Assembly (NCBI RefSeq): GCF_023715225.1
Contig: NZ_JAMBNS010000011.1
Location: forward strand, 112,888 to 176,887
Length of the DNA: 64,000 bases
Reading direction: 5' to 3'
Origin: Robertmurraya korlensis
GTDB taxonomy: Bacteria > Bacillota > Bacilli > Bacillales > Cytobacillaceae
This document shows positions 8,208-14,752 of this stretch, in pieces. Both the position numbers and the translations under genes were made by a program. Each line of letters opens with the position of its first letter. Within the stretch, counting starts at the first letter, position 1. Under the pieces are notes generated by a model. It searched no databases and had not been told where the DNA came from. It saw only the letters and a list, made by a program, of their open reading frames with translations.

Positions 8208-8846
8208 TTAATTTGAGATAAAAGGTGCTTTTTGTATATACTTTAGATTTTCAATTTGGTTAATGATAAAGGTCGCTATATCTCGATTAGTTATTTTAGT
8301 ACCTGGCATATCAGTAAGATTTTCTTTTATAAACACTTTTTCTGTGCCATCAACTATAAATGGAAGCCTAATTAGAGTCCATTTAATTTGTTTATTACGG
8401 TTAAGAATATTCCATTCTCTTTTCTTATCTATCATCATATTAGAGTAGATGATTTCAAACATCTTTGCCCCAACTCTATTTAAGAAGCTCTTTTTATCCC
8501 CCTTAATAGTTAGAGAACCACCCGTAACACCAATATAACGATCAATTTGTATATCAGCCATTACCTCAAGTATTTTTTCAGTTACACTGCTATAAATTGG
8601 TTTCTCTTTGAGTGGCTGACCAAAAGTATTAATAACTACTTGACAATCTTTTAGTAGTTTTTTAATATCCTCTAAATTTTGTACATTCCCTTCTACTATC
8701 TCAATCCTAGCGTCTCTGAAAGTTAACTTTTCTGGGTCTCTAACAAGCATACGAACTTGATACCCATTCTCTAACGCTCTAGAAGCAATATGACGCCCCA
8801 CTTTCCCCGTCCCACCGATTATAGCTATCTTATAAGAATTAGCCAT
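8208..8846 (-). CDS. NAD(P)-binding atypical SDR family protein
   Basis: A 212-residue protein with an N-terminal Rossmann nucleotide-binding motif (IIGGTGKVGRHIA, GxxGxxG type). It has the layout of atypical short-chain dehydrogenases of the NmrA/YwnB type: GYQVRMLVRDPEKL, then VVINTFGQP, YIGVTGGSL and WTLIRLPFIVDG. A classical YxxxK active site is not evident, so it may act as a redox sensor or an isomerase-like protein. Start ATG 8846 is chosen for GGAGG 7 nt upstream. It is a lone gene between repeats. Confidence 0.8.
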   Translation of the reverse strand: MANSYKIAIIGGTGKVGRHIASRALENGYQVRMLVRDPEKLTFRDARIEIVEGNVQNLEDIKKLLKDCQVVINTFGQPLKEKPIYSSVTEKILEVMADIQIDRYIGVTGGSLTIKGDKKSFLNRVGAKMFEIIYSNMMIDKKREWNILNRNKQIKWTLIRLPFIVDGTEKVFIKENLTDMPGTKITNRDIATFIINQIENLKYIQKAPFISN

Positions 8847-8916
8847 TATACACCTCCAAATAAACATAATATATGAATACGGTGAAATGCCCTTTTCGTT
8901 TCATAGTATTTCGTTA

Positions 8917-9010
8917 TTTAGCTAACCTACACCTTTACTATATAAGAAAAAGAGACCTCCCTTATGGAAGAATCGGCCCCATTAATTTAAGTGCATTTGT
9001 TCACAAACTT
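8917..9010 (+). repeat. dispersed border repeat, copy 9 (full length)
   Basis: TTTAGCTAACCTACACC, ATATAAGAAAAAGAGACC, hairpin region TCCCTTATGGAAGA, then GCCCCATTAATTTAAGTGCA and TTGTTCACAAACTT. This copy shows how far the right half extends. Confidence 0.8.
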
Positions 9011-9093
9011 CTTTCGGGAATGTTGCACGTATCTTCAATAAGGGGTAGTGTCAGGAAAATGCGGATTTACAACGCTAAGAAAATTCTAAATTA

Positions 9094-9139
9094 AAAAGCC
9101 CAACTTCTCTGCAAAACAAAATTGAGAAAGTGAGCTTTT
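9094..9139 (-). terminator. hairpin downstream of the PfpI-like gene
   Basis: AAAAGCCCAACTTCTC and GAGAAAGTGAGCTTTT form an imperfect stem with T-rich and A-rich ends on both strands. It is probably the terminator of the leftward gene ending at 9198. Confidence 0.6.
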
Positions 9140-9197
9140 CAGTTACTTCATTATTTTTATTTGAACTAATATAAAACTTCTAAGTTGATTTTTTAGC

Positions 9198-9830
9198 TCA
9201 GCTATTTATTGAATTCATTAACCGGAAGTAGTATTCAGGTTTTTGAGTCTTATTTAGGTTATACCAGGAATGTAATGTATCTGGTGCAAATACATCTAAT
9301 TTTTTCAGAACTTCCATCGCAAATTCCAGAGGAGCTATTCCTGATGCAGTAACTAAATTCGCATCAGATATCGCTGATCCAACCTCATAGAACTTTTCTC
9401 CTTTATAGTTAGGACATACCATTTTAGTGTATTCTAAATTATTACTTGTATGCTTTCTAGTATCTAAGTATCCCATATTCGCAAGGGCCTCAGTTGCACC
9501 ACAAATTGCAGCAACAATAGTGCCAAGCTTTAAAACTTGGCCAATTCTTTCCAAGATAGGTTGATGAATTTCTTCACTCCAAGTAGTCCCTCCTGGTAAA
9601 ATTAAAAGATCTTTACTCTCAAGAGTACATTCATCAAGGGAAATATCTGGTTTTATGCTCAGTCCTCCCATAGTAGTAATCATTTCTTTATTAGCTCCTA
9701 CTGTAATTAACTTTAAAGGTGCTAAATCTTTTTTGAAATATCTTCCTGAGTTTAGTTCAGCAATTAAATATCCATATTCCCAGTCCGACATTGTATCAAA
9801 TACATATAGAAAAACTTTTTTTGTTTGCAT
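9198..9830 (-). CDS. DJ-1/PfpI family (glutamine amidotransferase-like) protein
   Basis: A 210-residue DJ-1/PfpI superfamily protein with a nucleophile elbow around ICGATEAL (AAICGATEALANMGYL). The Cys is preceded by the usual small-hydrophobic strand; a conserved acidic residue lies in KPDISLDECTLESKDLLILPGG. The start is MQTKK at 9830, with GGAG 9 nt upstream. It lies directly downstream of a WYL regulator on the same strand, which may control it. Related proteins are putative proteases, deglycases or amidases; the exact activity is not predictable. Confidence 0.82.
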   Translation of the reverse strand: MQTKKVFLYVFDTMSDWEYGYLIAELNSGRYFKKDLAPLKLITVGANKEMITTMGGLSIKPDISLDECTLESKDLLILPGGTTWSEEIHQPILERIGQVLKLGTIVAAICGATEALANMGYLDTRKHTSNNLEYTKMVCPNYKGEKFYEVGSAISDANLVTASGIAPLEFAMEVLKKLDVFAPDTLHSWYNLNKTQKPEYYFRLMNSINS

Positions 9831-9872
9831 CCAATAACACTCCAATCACAATTAATATAGCTATTATAATAA

Positions 9873-9903
9873 AACTTCCCTGACAGTTAACGTCAGGGAA
9901 GTT
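9873..9903 (-). terminator. hairpin between regulator and PfpI-like gene
   Basis: A perfect 12-bp stem, AACTTCCCTGAC with GTCAGGGAAGTT, and a 7-nt loop, followed on the minus strand by TTTTATTATAAT. It lies 3' of the WYL regulator, so it should terminate or attenuate transcription before the PfpI-like gene. Confidence 0.7.
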
Positions 9904-9904
9904 A

Positions 9905-10867
9905 TCATACTTGATGAAATTTAATTAATTCCGACAGAACTTCAATAAGTCTTTTCTTAAGACTTATTGGCTCAATAACTTTAATAGATTTATTGTACGG
10001 TAAAAGTAAATAAGGTACATATGTATGTATCATATCTTTTTCAAGAAGAAAAACTGCTTGATTTGAAGTCCGTTCTTGTAAATAATGTCCTAAAAACCAA
10101 TGTTGGCAAATATCAGCCAATACACTTTTATCCCCATTAATAACCAAAGAAATAATCCCTTTCTTATCTTCTATAGTTGGAAGAAGACTTTTTATAAAAA
10201 AGTCACGTGCTGAAAAATTTTCTGGCCTGTTAAACTTATTTTCGGTTAGCATTAGACTTTCAATTCGATCTACTCTAAAACTACGGATATCATTCCTAAG
10301 ATGACAAAATCCAATCACATACCACTTATTATTCCAATAGATAATTCTGTACGGATCGACCAATCTATAATTTAATTGCTTTGCGCCACTTTTATGGTAA
10401 AGAATTTTTACTGAGTACCCGTCAGCTACGGCCTGCTCCAACTCCTTCAAAAAAGGTTCCATAGAAAGTGAACTTAATCGGCTTATTACTTCAAGACTAG
10501 TAAAATGTTGGTTTATCTTTGTTTCCTGCTCTTGATTTGAGTATTTACTTAGTTTTGAAATGGCCCTATTTAGTGCTTCACCTCCATAATATCCGGCTTC
10601 TTCTGCAAAAACAGCAGCGTGAAATAGTGAGGTTTGCTCCTCAAAATCAAAAAAAAGAGGAGCCTCAATAAAATTGTTCAATAAAGTGTATCCACCGTTA
10701 TGTCCTGGTTCTGAAATTATAGGTACGCCACTTGTTGAAATTGTATCAATATAACGATATACAGTCCTTATATTCATCTCTAACTTTTCTGAAATTTGTT
10801 TTGCTGTAATTTTTTCACCTGAACGAAGCATCCATAGAATCGCTAACATATTGTCAATTTTAGGCAT
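9905..10867 (-). CDS. YafY-type HTH/WYL-domain transcriptional regulator
   Basis: A 320-residue protein with an N-terminal HTH_11 winged helix (residues about 3-60: LAILWMLRSGEKITAKQISEKLEMNIRTVYRYIDTIS). A WYL domain follows at about 140-215 (YRIIYWNNKWYVIGFCHLRNDIRSFRVDRI) and then a WCX tail. WYL domains bind ligands or nucleic acid, and YafY-like proteins control nearby genes. The start ATG has GAGGTGG about 6 nt upstream. The PfpI-like gene just downstream and the SUKH pseudogene just upstream lie on the same strand. Confidence 0.88.
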   Translation of the reverse strand: MPKIDNMLAILWMLRSGEKITAKQISEKLEMNIRTVYRYIDTISTSGVPIISEPGHNGGYTLLNNFIEAPLFFDFEEQTSLFHAAVFAEEAGYYGGEALNRAISKLSKYSNQEQETKINQHFTSLEVISRLSSLSMEPFLKELEQAVADGYSVKILYHKSGAKQLNYRLVDPYRIIYWNNKWYVIGFCHLRNDIRSFRVDRIESLMLTENKFNRPENFSARDFFIKSLLPTIEDKKGIISLVINGDKSVLADICQHWFLGHYLQERTSNQAVFLLEKDMIHTYVPYLLLPYNKSIKVIEPISLKKRLIEVLSELIKFHQV

Positions 10868-10890
10868 ATAATTCCACCTCTATATGAAAT

Positions 10891-11169
10891 TTATTTTCTA
10901 TATATATATTTCCGATTTTTGATATAACTCATCAACTGTTCCTTTCCGATAGTTTCTATAAAAATAGGATCTCCAACTATATCATCTTGCCCGATAACGA
11001 ACCAAGATTCCTTCCATTCTCCGTTATTAGAGCCAACTAGTGATTGCTCTTCTGTAACCTGATTGTTCATTCTCTAGTTGTGAATTTGCAAAGATGGTAA
11101 AACCATTTTATCCAATGGATATCTCTCTTTTTATTAATAAGTCTAACAACTTATACAATTTATTCATAA
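10891..11169 (-). pseudogene. SMI1/KNR4 (SUKH) family protein, disrupted
   Basis: A good ribosome site, AGGAGG, precedes ATG 11169 (MNKLYKLLDLLIKREISIG), which hits TAA after 19 codons. The frame continues NGFTIFANSQLENEQ and then needs a frameshift to reach TEEQSLVGSNNGEW and KESWFVIGQDD..GDPIFIET, the typical W.VIG.D..GDPIFI core of SUKH proteins. It ends at TAA 10891-10893. SUKH proteins are often immunity proteins in toxin systems. One stop and one frameshift suggest a dead gene; the remaining 3' frame from 11070 could encode 59 residues. Confidence 0.7.
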
Positions 11170-11216
11170 GGTCCTCCTACACAGTTTGCATCTATCCAGA
11201 AAAGAAAAACTTCTTT

Positions 11217-11280
11217 AACTATCCTGCTTCTTTAGTCGAATAAGAAAAAGGCTGCATTCTTATCAGCCTGATATTAATTA
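11217..11280 (+). repeat. dispersed border repeat, copy 10
   Basis: TTTAACTATCCTGCTTC, TTTAGTCGAATAAGAAAAAG, then stem AGGCTG..CAGCCT. It ends against the leftward DoxX-like gene, for which the hairpin is a likely terminator. Confidence 0.78.
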
Positions 11281-11356
11281 TTATTTTTGGGTATTATTTT
11301 AAGTTTAGCTATTAGAAGTATAGTAATAAATAAAAAGACATAGATGCTGGTAAGAG

Positions 11357-11701
11357 TTAAGTTAAGTTCTTGATAATTAATATGATAGATGATATTAAAC
11401 AAATTATTGCAGGTAAAATCATTACAATAGATTGATGCGCTCGATACATATGAGCATGAACTGCTCCTACCATGAGAAGTAATAACAATACACTTGACCC
11501 TACTGCTAAGTATCTGTTCCAAATACCACTTAAAATTCCTATAGCTACCATAACTTCAATTAGCCCAATTACAGACATAAACCATAAAGGATATTGATAA
11601 TGCTGCCAATGTTCAACCTGAAATGGGATACGTAACAGTTTTATGAATCCACCGACTAAAATAAAAACTGCTAAAATTACTTGCATTACTATAAATATCA
11701 C
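11357..11701 (-). CDS. DoxX-like integral membrane protein
   Basis: A 114-residue protein with four predicted membrane helices (about 3-21, 40-60, 64-84 and 90-111). It has the DoxX-like layout: LVGGFIKLLRIP, then IGLIEVMVAIGILSGIW, HAHMYRAHQS and a C-terminal helix. The start is GTG 11701 with AGGAG 7 nt upstream; ATG 11703 is out of frame. DoxX-like proteins are linked to redox and quinone-related membrane processes, but the function here is unknown. A strong inverted repeat lies upstream at 11746-11780. Confidence 0.8.
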   Translation of the reverse strand: MIFIVMQVILAVFILVGGFIKLLRIPFQVEHWQHYQYPLWFMSVIGLIEVMVAIGILSGIWNRYLAVGSSVLLLLLMVGAVHAHMYRAHQSIVMILPAIICLISSIILIIKNLT

Positions 11702-11745
11702 ATTCTCACTCCTTTTAAAGACTTTATTTAAAGGTACTCTTATTT

Positions 11746-11780
11746 AATTATAATATGGATATTTATTCCATATTATAATT
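11746..11780. promoter_or_regulatory. candidate operator palindrome
   Basis: A perfect 14-bp inverted repeat, AATTATAATATGGA / TCCATATTATAATT, with a 7-nt spacer, 45 bp before the GTG start of the DoxX-like gene. It has no T-run and lies in a promoter region, so a repressor site (MarR- or HxlR-type) is more likely than a terminator. Confidence 0.5.
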
Positions 11781-11815
11781 CTATCATTTATATTGCTTAA
11801 AATTTATCTTTCTAA

Positions 11816-11900
11816 TTTAACTAACCTGCACCTATTGTTATATAAGCAAAAACATCCCTTATTTAAGGAATTCCCCCTTCAGTTTAATAAGTAATTCCTT
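11816..11900 (+). repeat. dispersed border repeat, copy 11 (full length)
   Basis: TTTAACTAACCTGCACC, TATTGTTATATAAGC, hairpin ATCCCTTATTTAAGGAAT, then CCCCCTTCAGTTTAATAAG. The AACTAAC start and GTTTAA end are inverted. Confidence 0.82.
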
Positions 11901-11966
11901 CTTACGATTAGTTAAAGGCTGTTTTCGTAAAGTTTGTTGTTTTTGTTTAAAATAATTTGTTGATAA

Positions 11967-12000
11967 AAGTGTAAATTTACACTTAATGTTGTATAATAAT
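11967..12000 (+). promoter_or_regulatory. promoter overlapped by a 16-bp palindrome
   Basis: AGTGTAAATTTACACT is a perfect palindrome just upstream of GTTGTATAATAATGG, whose TATAAT is a good -10 box. The palindrome covers the -35 region, and no good TTGACA lies 17 bp away. This suggests regulation by a dimeric DNA-binding protein. The downstream gene starts at 12025. Confidence 0.5.
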
Positions 12001-12024
12001 GGTAAGAGAGGAGAGTGTGAAAAT

Positions 12025-12309
12025 ATGGAATTTATAGAATCAATAGACCCATTTATAATGCAGTTATTCATTGTTCCTTTAATAGTTATTGGGTTAGGTG
12101 TCTTAGTATCTGCCTTTACTAAGAAAGGAGTGATTGGACCCTTCATAACCTTATTTCTGAATCTTTTATATGAAACTTGGTATATGAAACACTATTACCC
12201 TGAACACGAAATCAGTTATACATCTTGGAATTTTATTTTCCCTGCAATCTCATTAGTGATTTCTTGGGCGGTAGTGTTCGTGATAAAGCAAGACAGCAAA
12301 CAAAATTAG
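12025..12309 (+). CDS. DUF2651-like small membrane protein
   Basis: A 94-residue protein starting MEFIESIDPFIMQLF. It has three hydrophobic segments (about 8-30, 34-50 and 70-88) and the motif YETWYMKHYYPEHEISYTSWNF. It resembles DUF2651 (YbeC-like) membrane proteins of Bacillus; I am not certain. Start ATG 12025 has AGGAGAG about 9 nt upstream; an upstream in-frame TTG overlaps the -10 box and is rejected. Function unknown. Confidence 0.65.
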   Translation: MEFIESIDPFIMQLFIVPLIVIGLGVLVSAFTKKGVIGPFITLFLNLLYETWYMKHYYPEHEISYTSWNFIFPAISLVISWAVVFVIKQDSKQN

Positions 12310-12337
12310 ACTTCCTAAATGTAGGAGTCTTTTTTAT
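12307..12337 (+). terminator. rho-independent terminator
   Basis: AGACTTCCTA-AATG-TAGGAGTCT followed by TTTTTT, starting in the stop codon of the small membrane protein gene. Confidence 0.85.
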
Positions 12338-12347
12338 GCACTTCTTA

Positions 12348-12436
12348 CCTAACTAAACTCCCCTTTTCTACTATAAGGGAAAAGATCTTCGCAGCAATCC
12401 TTACTTTTAACTCTCGTCCCCATTGGCTGAAGAACG
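12348..12436 (+). repeat. dispersed border repeat, copy 12
   Basis: CTAACTAAACTCCCCTTTTC, TATAAGGGAAAAGATC, CGCAGCAATCC, TAACTCTCGTCCCCATTGG, CTGAAGAAC. The right half forms the last codons of the leftward GNAT gene (SANGDES-stop), so the repeat border and the coding end overlap. Confidence 0.75.
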
Positions 12437-12970
12437 TTCTCTATTATATTTAAGTAATGAATACACATATGTATCATATGCCTCTCCATTTTGATACATA
12501 TAATCCCTTAGAACACCTTCTTTTAAAAATCCCATTTTGGTTAACAACTTATTAGAAGCTTCATTATCTGTAAAGACAACTGCACCTATCCTAGTTAAAC
12601 CGAATTCATCAAATCCGTGTTCAATTACTTTAGATATGGCTTCAAAGGTGTATCCCTTTCTCCAATGATTAGGATGTACCTCATAACCTATCTCTGCTCT
12701 TTTATGCTTTGGGGACCAAGCGTTAAATCCAATAGTACCAATTAATCCTTGAGTTCCTTTTAGTTCTATTCCCCAACGAATCCCTCTATTCTCCTTAAAA
12801 CTATTAGCAAAGAAGTTAACAAATGCTTCTGCTTGTTCTATATTTTCTAACGTATCTTGCCCGTAATAACGTGTTACATTTACATTTGAAAAACAAGCAA
12901 ATATCGCCTCTGCATCCTCCTTTGATATTTCTCTTAGCACTAATCTTTCTGTCTCTAATGTAGGAAACAT
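12407..12970 (-). CDS. RimJ/RimL-type GNAT N-acetyltransferase
   Basis: A 187-residue GNAT enzyme of the RimJ/RimL type. It has the N-terminal TERLVLREISKEDAEAIF block, the acetyl-CoA loop YEVHPNHWRKGYTFEAI (about 113-130) and the C-terminal NEASNKLLTKMGFLKEGVLRDYMY motif, which is diagnostic of the group (protein N-terminal Ser/Ala acetylation or drug acetylation). The start ATG has GAGGGAG upstream. The last nine codons lie inside the border repeat, so the C-terminus may have been recruited from it. Confidence 0.88.
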   Translation of the reverse strand: MFPTLETERLVLREISKEDAEAIFACFSNVNVTRYYGQDTLENIEQAEAFVNFFANSFKENRGIRWGIELKGTQGLIGTIGFNAWSPKHKRAEIGYEVHPNHWRKGYTFEAISKVIEHGFDEFGLTRIGAVVFTDNEASNKLLTKMGFLKEGVLRDYMYQNGEAYDTYVYSLLKYNRERSSANGDES

Positions 12971-13017
12971 TTATCCCTCTCCCTCTTCTTATTATCCCTT
13001 TATAGCAACAACTCTTT

Positions 13018-13092
13018 TTTAATTATCCTGCTCCTATTTTTCAATAATTCAAGTAGCAAAAAATAAAAGGACGTGACATAAGTTCACTTCCT
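13018..13092 (+). repeat. dispersed border repeat, copy 13
   Basis: TTTAATTATCCTGCTCC, ATTTTTCAATAATTC, then GTGACATAAGTTCAC as a small stem. It is located at the stop of the leftward 86-residue gene. Confidence 0.68.
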
Positions 13093-13093
13093 T

Positions 13094-13354
13094 CTAAACA
13101 ATATCTTTATAATTAGCTATAGTTTTTTCTACTGATAGTAGTTCTTTTAATTGTTCATCATAGTATGTATAAATTATTTTATCTTGATTGTTCAATTTAT
13201 AATGTGAAATCAAGAAATTAATTCTAGAAATAACTTCAATTAAATTTAAAGGTTTTGCTGAAGTTATCTTGTTACCATCTTGGATTAAACAAACTTCAAA
13301 ATAATTCATTGAACTATCTTTCGTATAGTCCTTTATTAAGATTTTCAATTCCAA
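13094..13354 (-). CDS. hypothetical protein, 86 aa
   Basis: A small soluble protein, MELKILIKDYTKD, with alternating beta-like stretches (YFEVCLIQDGNKI), an amphipathic helix (NLIEVISRINFLISHYKL) and an acidic end. The start is TTG 13354 with GGAGG 7 nt upstream, which makes it credible as a gene. No signal peptide, membrane helix or known motif is seen. It lies alone between border repeats. No family recognised. Confidence 0.6.
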   Translation of the reverse strand: MELKILIKDYTKDSSMNYFEVCLIQDGNKITSAKPLNLIEVISRINFLISHYKLNNQDKIIYTYYDEQLKELLSVEKTIANYKDIV

Positions 13355-13430
13355 GGGAACACCTCCACTTCTAGAATTCTACCTCTTATATATTAACATA
13401 AAATGGAATTTAAAGTTAGGATGCTTATTC

Positions 13431-13503
13431 CATAAACCTGTCCCGTTTGTACAAAAAGAGAAAAGAGTGCTACCTATTATAGATCGCACCCTAGTCCATA
13501 TAT
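13431..13503 (+). repeat. dispersed border repeat, copy 14
   Basis: CATAAACCTGTCCCGTTTGT, ACAAAAAGAGAAAAG, stem GTGCTA..GATCGCAC, then CCTAGTCCATATATC. No gene follows before the next copy. Confidence 0.7.
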
Positions 13504-13537
13504 CATTGCTAAAACTATCATATGCAGCCAAATATCT

Positions 13538-13600
13538 AAGGAATGCCCTCTATCCTAATCCCTCTAGGATCATCCCGTTAATTTAAGTTAATTGTTTCAT
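13538..13600 (+). repeat. dispersed border repeat, copy 15 (hairpin + right half)
   Basis: Stem ATCCTAATCCCTCTAGGAT, then CATCCCGTTAATTTAAG and TTAATTGTTTCA, matching the right half of copies 5 and 9. The 13355-13722 gap holds only copies 14, 15 and 16; I see no gene in it. Confidence 0.65.
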
Positions 13601-13669
13601 ATGTTGAGTGTTTGCAAAATTGTTTTTGCAGTATTTATGAACTCATTACTAAGCTTGATTGTTACTCTA

Positions 13670-13710
13670 CACTAACCTACTTTAGGTTAAAAAAGTGAGT
13701 CACATTGAAA
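13670..13710 (+). repeat. dispersed border repeat, copy 16 (left half)
   Basis: ACACTAACCTACTTTAGG, then AAAAAAGTGAGTCAC. Short copy next to the stop of the HXXEE gene. Confidence 0.55.
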
Positions 13711-13722
13711 GATTTTATTCGA

Positions 13723-14205
13723 TTAATAATTTAGTAAATTTCCTCCCAACATAAACAAAAGTGGAATCATAGCTAATAAAATTATTCCAATTACAACTGT
13801 TGATACAACTATTTCTTTAGAACTAACCAACTTTAAATCATGTAATTTAAAAAGTATAACGGTGTTGATTGGTACATTTAATAGTAGAGCTGTACTTAAA
13901 CCAGGAGCGTATGTTTTCATTAATAATGTAGTTATTAGATGCGGAAAAATTGCATTAAAAATCATGGAGCCCATAAATCCAATGAATGCCCACTTAAATA
14001 TATTTGATTCTAAAAAATTTAAATACAGAAAAGCCACTAAATATGCAAGTGCAGTAATGATTAACACTGCAAAATGAAATTCATTAGGTGTTACTGTTTT
14101 TTGAAAGGATGAATCAAACTGAGACCATTTTGGTAACCATAAGGCTTCTTCTAAATTATGTAATGTAATTGCTAAGCAAAAGAATATAGCATAATAGCTT
14201 TTCAC
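13723..14205 (-). CDS. HXXEE domain-containing membrane protein
   Basis: A 160-residue protein with four to five predicted membrane helices. The name-giving HxxEE motif lies near the N-terminus (LAITLHNLEEALWLPKW, His at about 16). The rest is hydrophobic (LIITALAYLVAFLYLNF, GFMGSMIFNAIFPHL, TVVIGIILLAMIPLLFML). The start is GTG 14205 with AGGAGGG about 6 nt upstream. HXXEE proteins have no established function; conserved acid and His residues suggest a membrane enzyme or metal site. It is a single gene between repeats. Confidence 0.82.
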   Translation of the reverse strand: MKSYYAIFFCLAITLHNLEEALWLPKWSQFDSSFQKTVTPNEFHFAVLIITALAYLVAFLYLNFLESNIFKWAFIGFMGSMIFNAIFPHLITTLLMKTYAPGLSTALLLNVPINTVILFKLHDLKLVSSKEIVVSTVVIGIILLAMIPLLFMLGGNLLNY

Positions 14206-14231
14206 ATTAATCCCTCCTGTTTAATTATTTG

Positions 14232-14276
14232 TTTAATAATCCTGTTCCTTTACTTTAAGTACATCATTTCACAAAC
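14232..14276 (+). repeat. dispersed border repeat, copy 17 (hairpin-less)
   Basis: TTTAATAATCCTGTTCC is joined directly to TTTACTTTAAGTACATCATT and TCACAAAC. It looks like a left half fused to a right half with the hairpin deleted. Confidence 0.6.
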
Positions 14277-14388
14277 TAGAAAATCAAGCTTAATATAGTT
14301 GTCACATGAAGTCTTAGAGCGTGAGCCATTAAGTCATAACGTCGACATTCCCCTTTTCTACATCTCTACAAATTGGTGTGATACGTGG

Positions 14389-14490
14389 TGTTTACAAAGG
14401 CCGATTAGTGTTAATAGAAGTTTCACGTAGTATTCCATCAAATAAAAAAAACGTCTCGACCCAGTGATACCAACGGGTCGAGACATTTTA
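14389..14490 (+). ncRNA. conserved hairpin element, copy B
   Basis: GTGTTTACAAAGGCCGATTA and AAGTTTCACGTAGTA precede a stem (GTCTCGACCC 14453-14462 with GGGTCGAGAC 14475-14484). This mirrors copy A at 5992-6090 with paired stem changes and the same loop pattern CA.TGATA.CAA. The sequence between 14277 and 14388 shows no clear gene. Confidence 0.5.
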
Positions 14491-14523
14491 GATTGATTCA
14501 CCAAGTAGCTTTAATAGTGAATT

Positions 14524-14685
14524 ATGGAATATTATCTCTCAGCAACTGTAACGTACTATAAAAAGGCACGTTATGAAATCACAAAGGGTACGATCCATTA
14601 TTTAAATGAGCAGAGTAAGTATATACGAGTAGTCAATTCATTTAATCAACGGGAAGAGACTGAGATAAAACACAATATCGATTAA
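14524..14685 (+). pseudogene. YolD-like protein fragment
   Basis: A 53-codon frame from ATG 14524 reads VTYYKKARYEITKGTIHYLN and then QSKYIRVVN. This is the beta-rich C-terminal motif of YolD-like proteins, small partners of Y-family polymerases. The N-terminal half is missing and no ribosome site is seen, so it is probably a remnant. It lies downstream of hairpin element B. Confidence 0.6.
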
Positions 14686-14752
14686 TTCACAATGTTTTAA
14701 AATTAGGAGCGACCTGCAATACAAATTGCTGAGTTAGTAACTTGGTTTGTCG

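Noticed and set aside
8873..9094. Plus-strand 73-codon frame
   Set aside because: It is the translation of border repeat copy 9, with no ribosome site and no protein-like features.
11859..12146. Leftward 95-codon frame opposite the small membrane protein gene
   Set aside because: It runs through a border repeat and the promoter of the plus-strand gene and has no family match; the plus-strand gene has a promoter, ribosome site and terminator.
13480..13560. Possible short protein tail on the minus strand between repeats 14 and 15
   Set aside because: Only about 25 codons after a stop, overlapping repeat hairpins, with no recognisable family.
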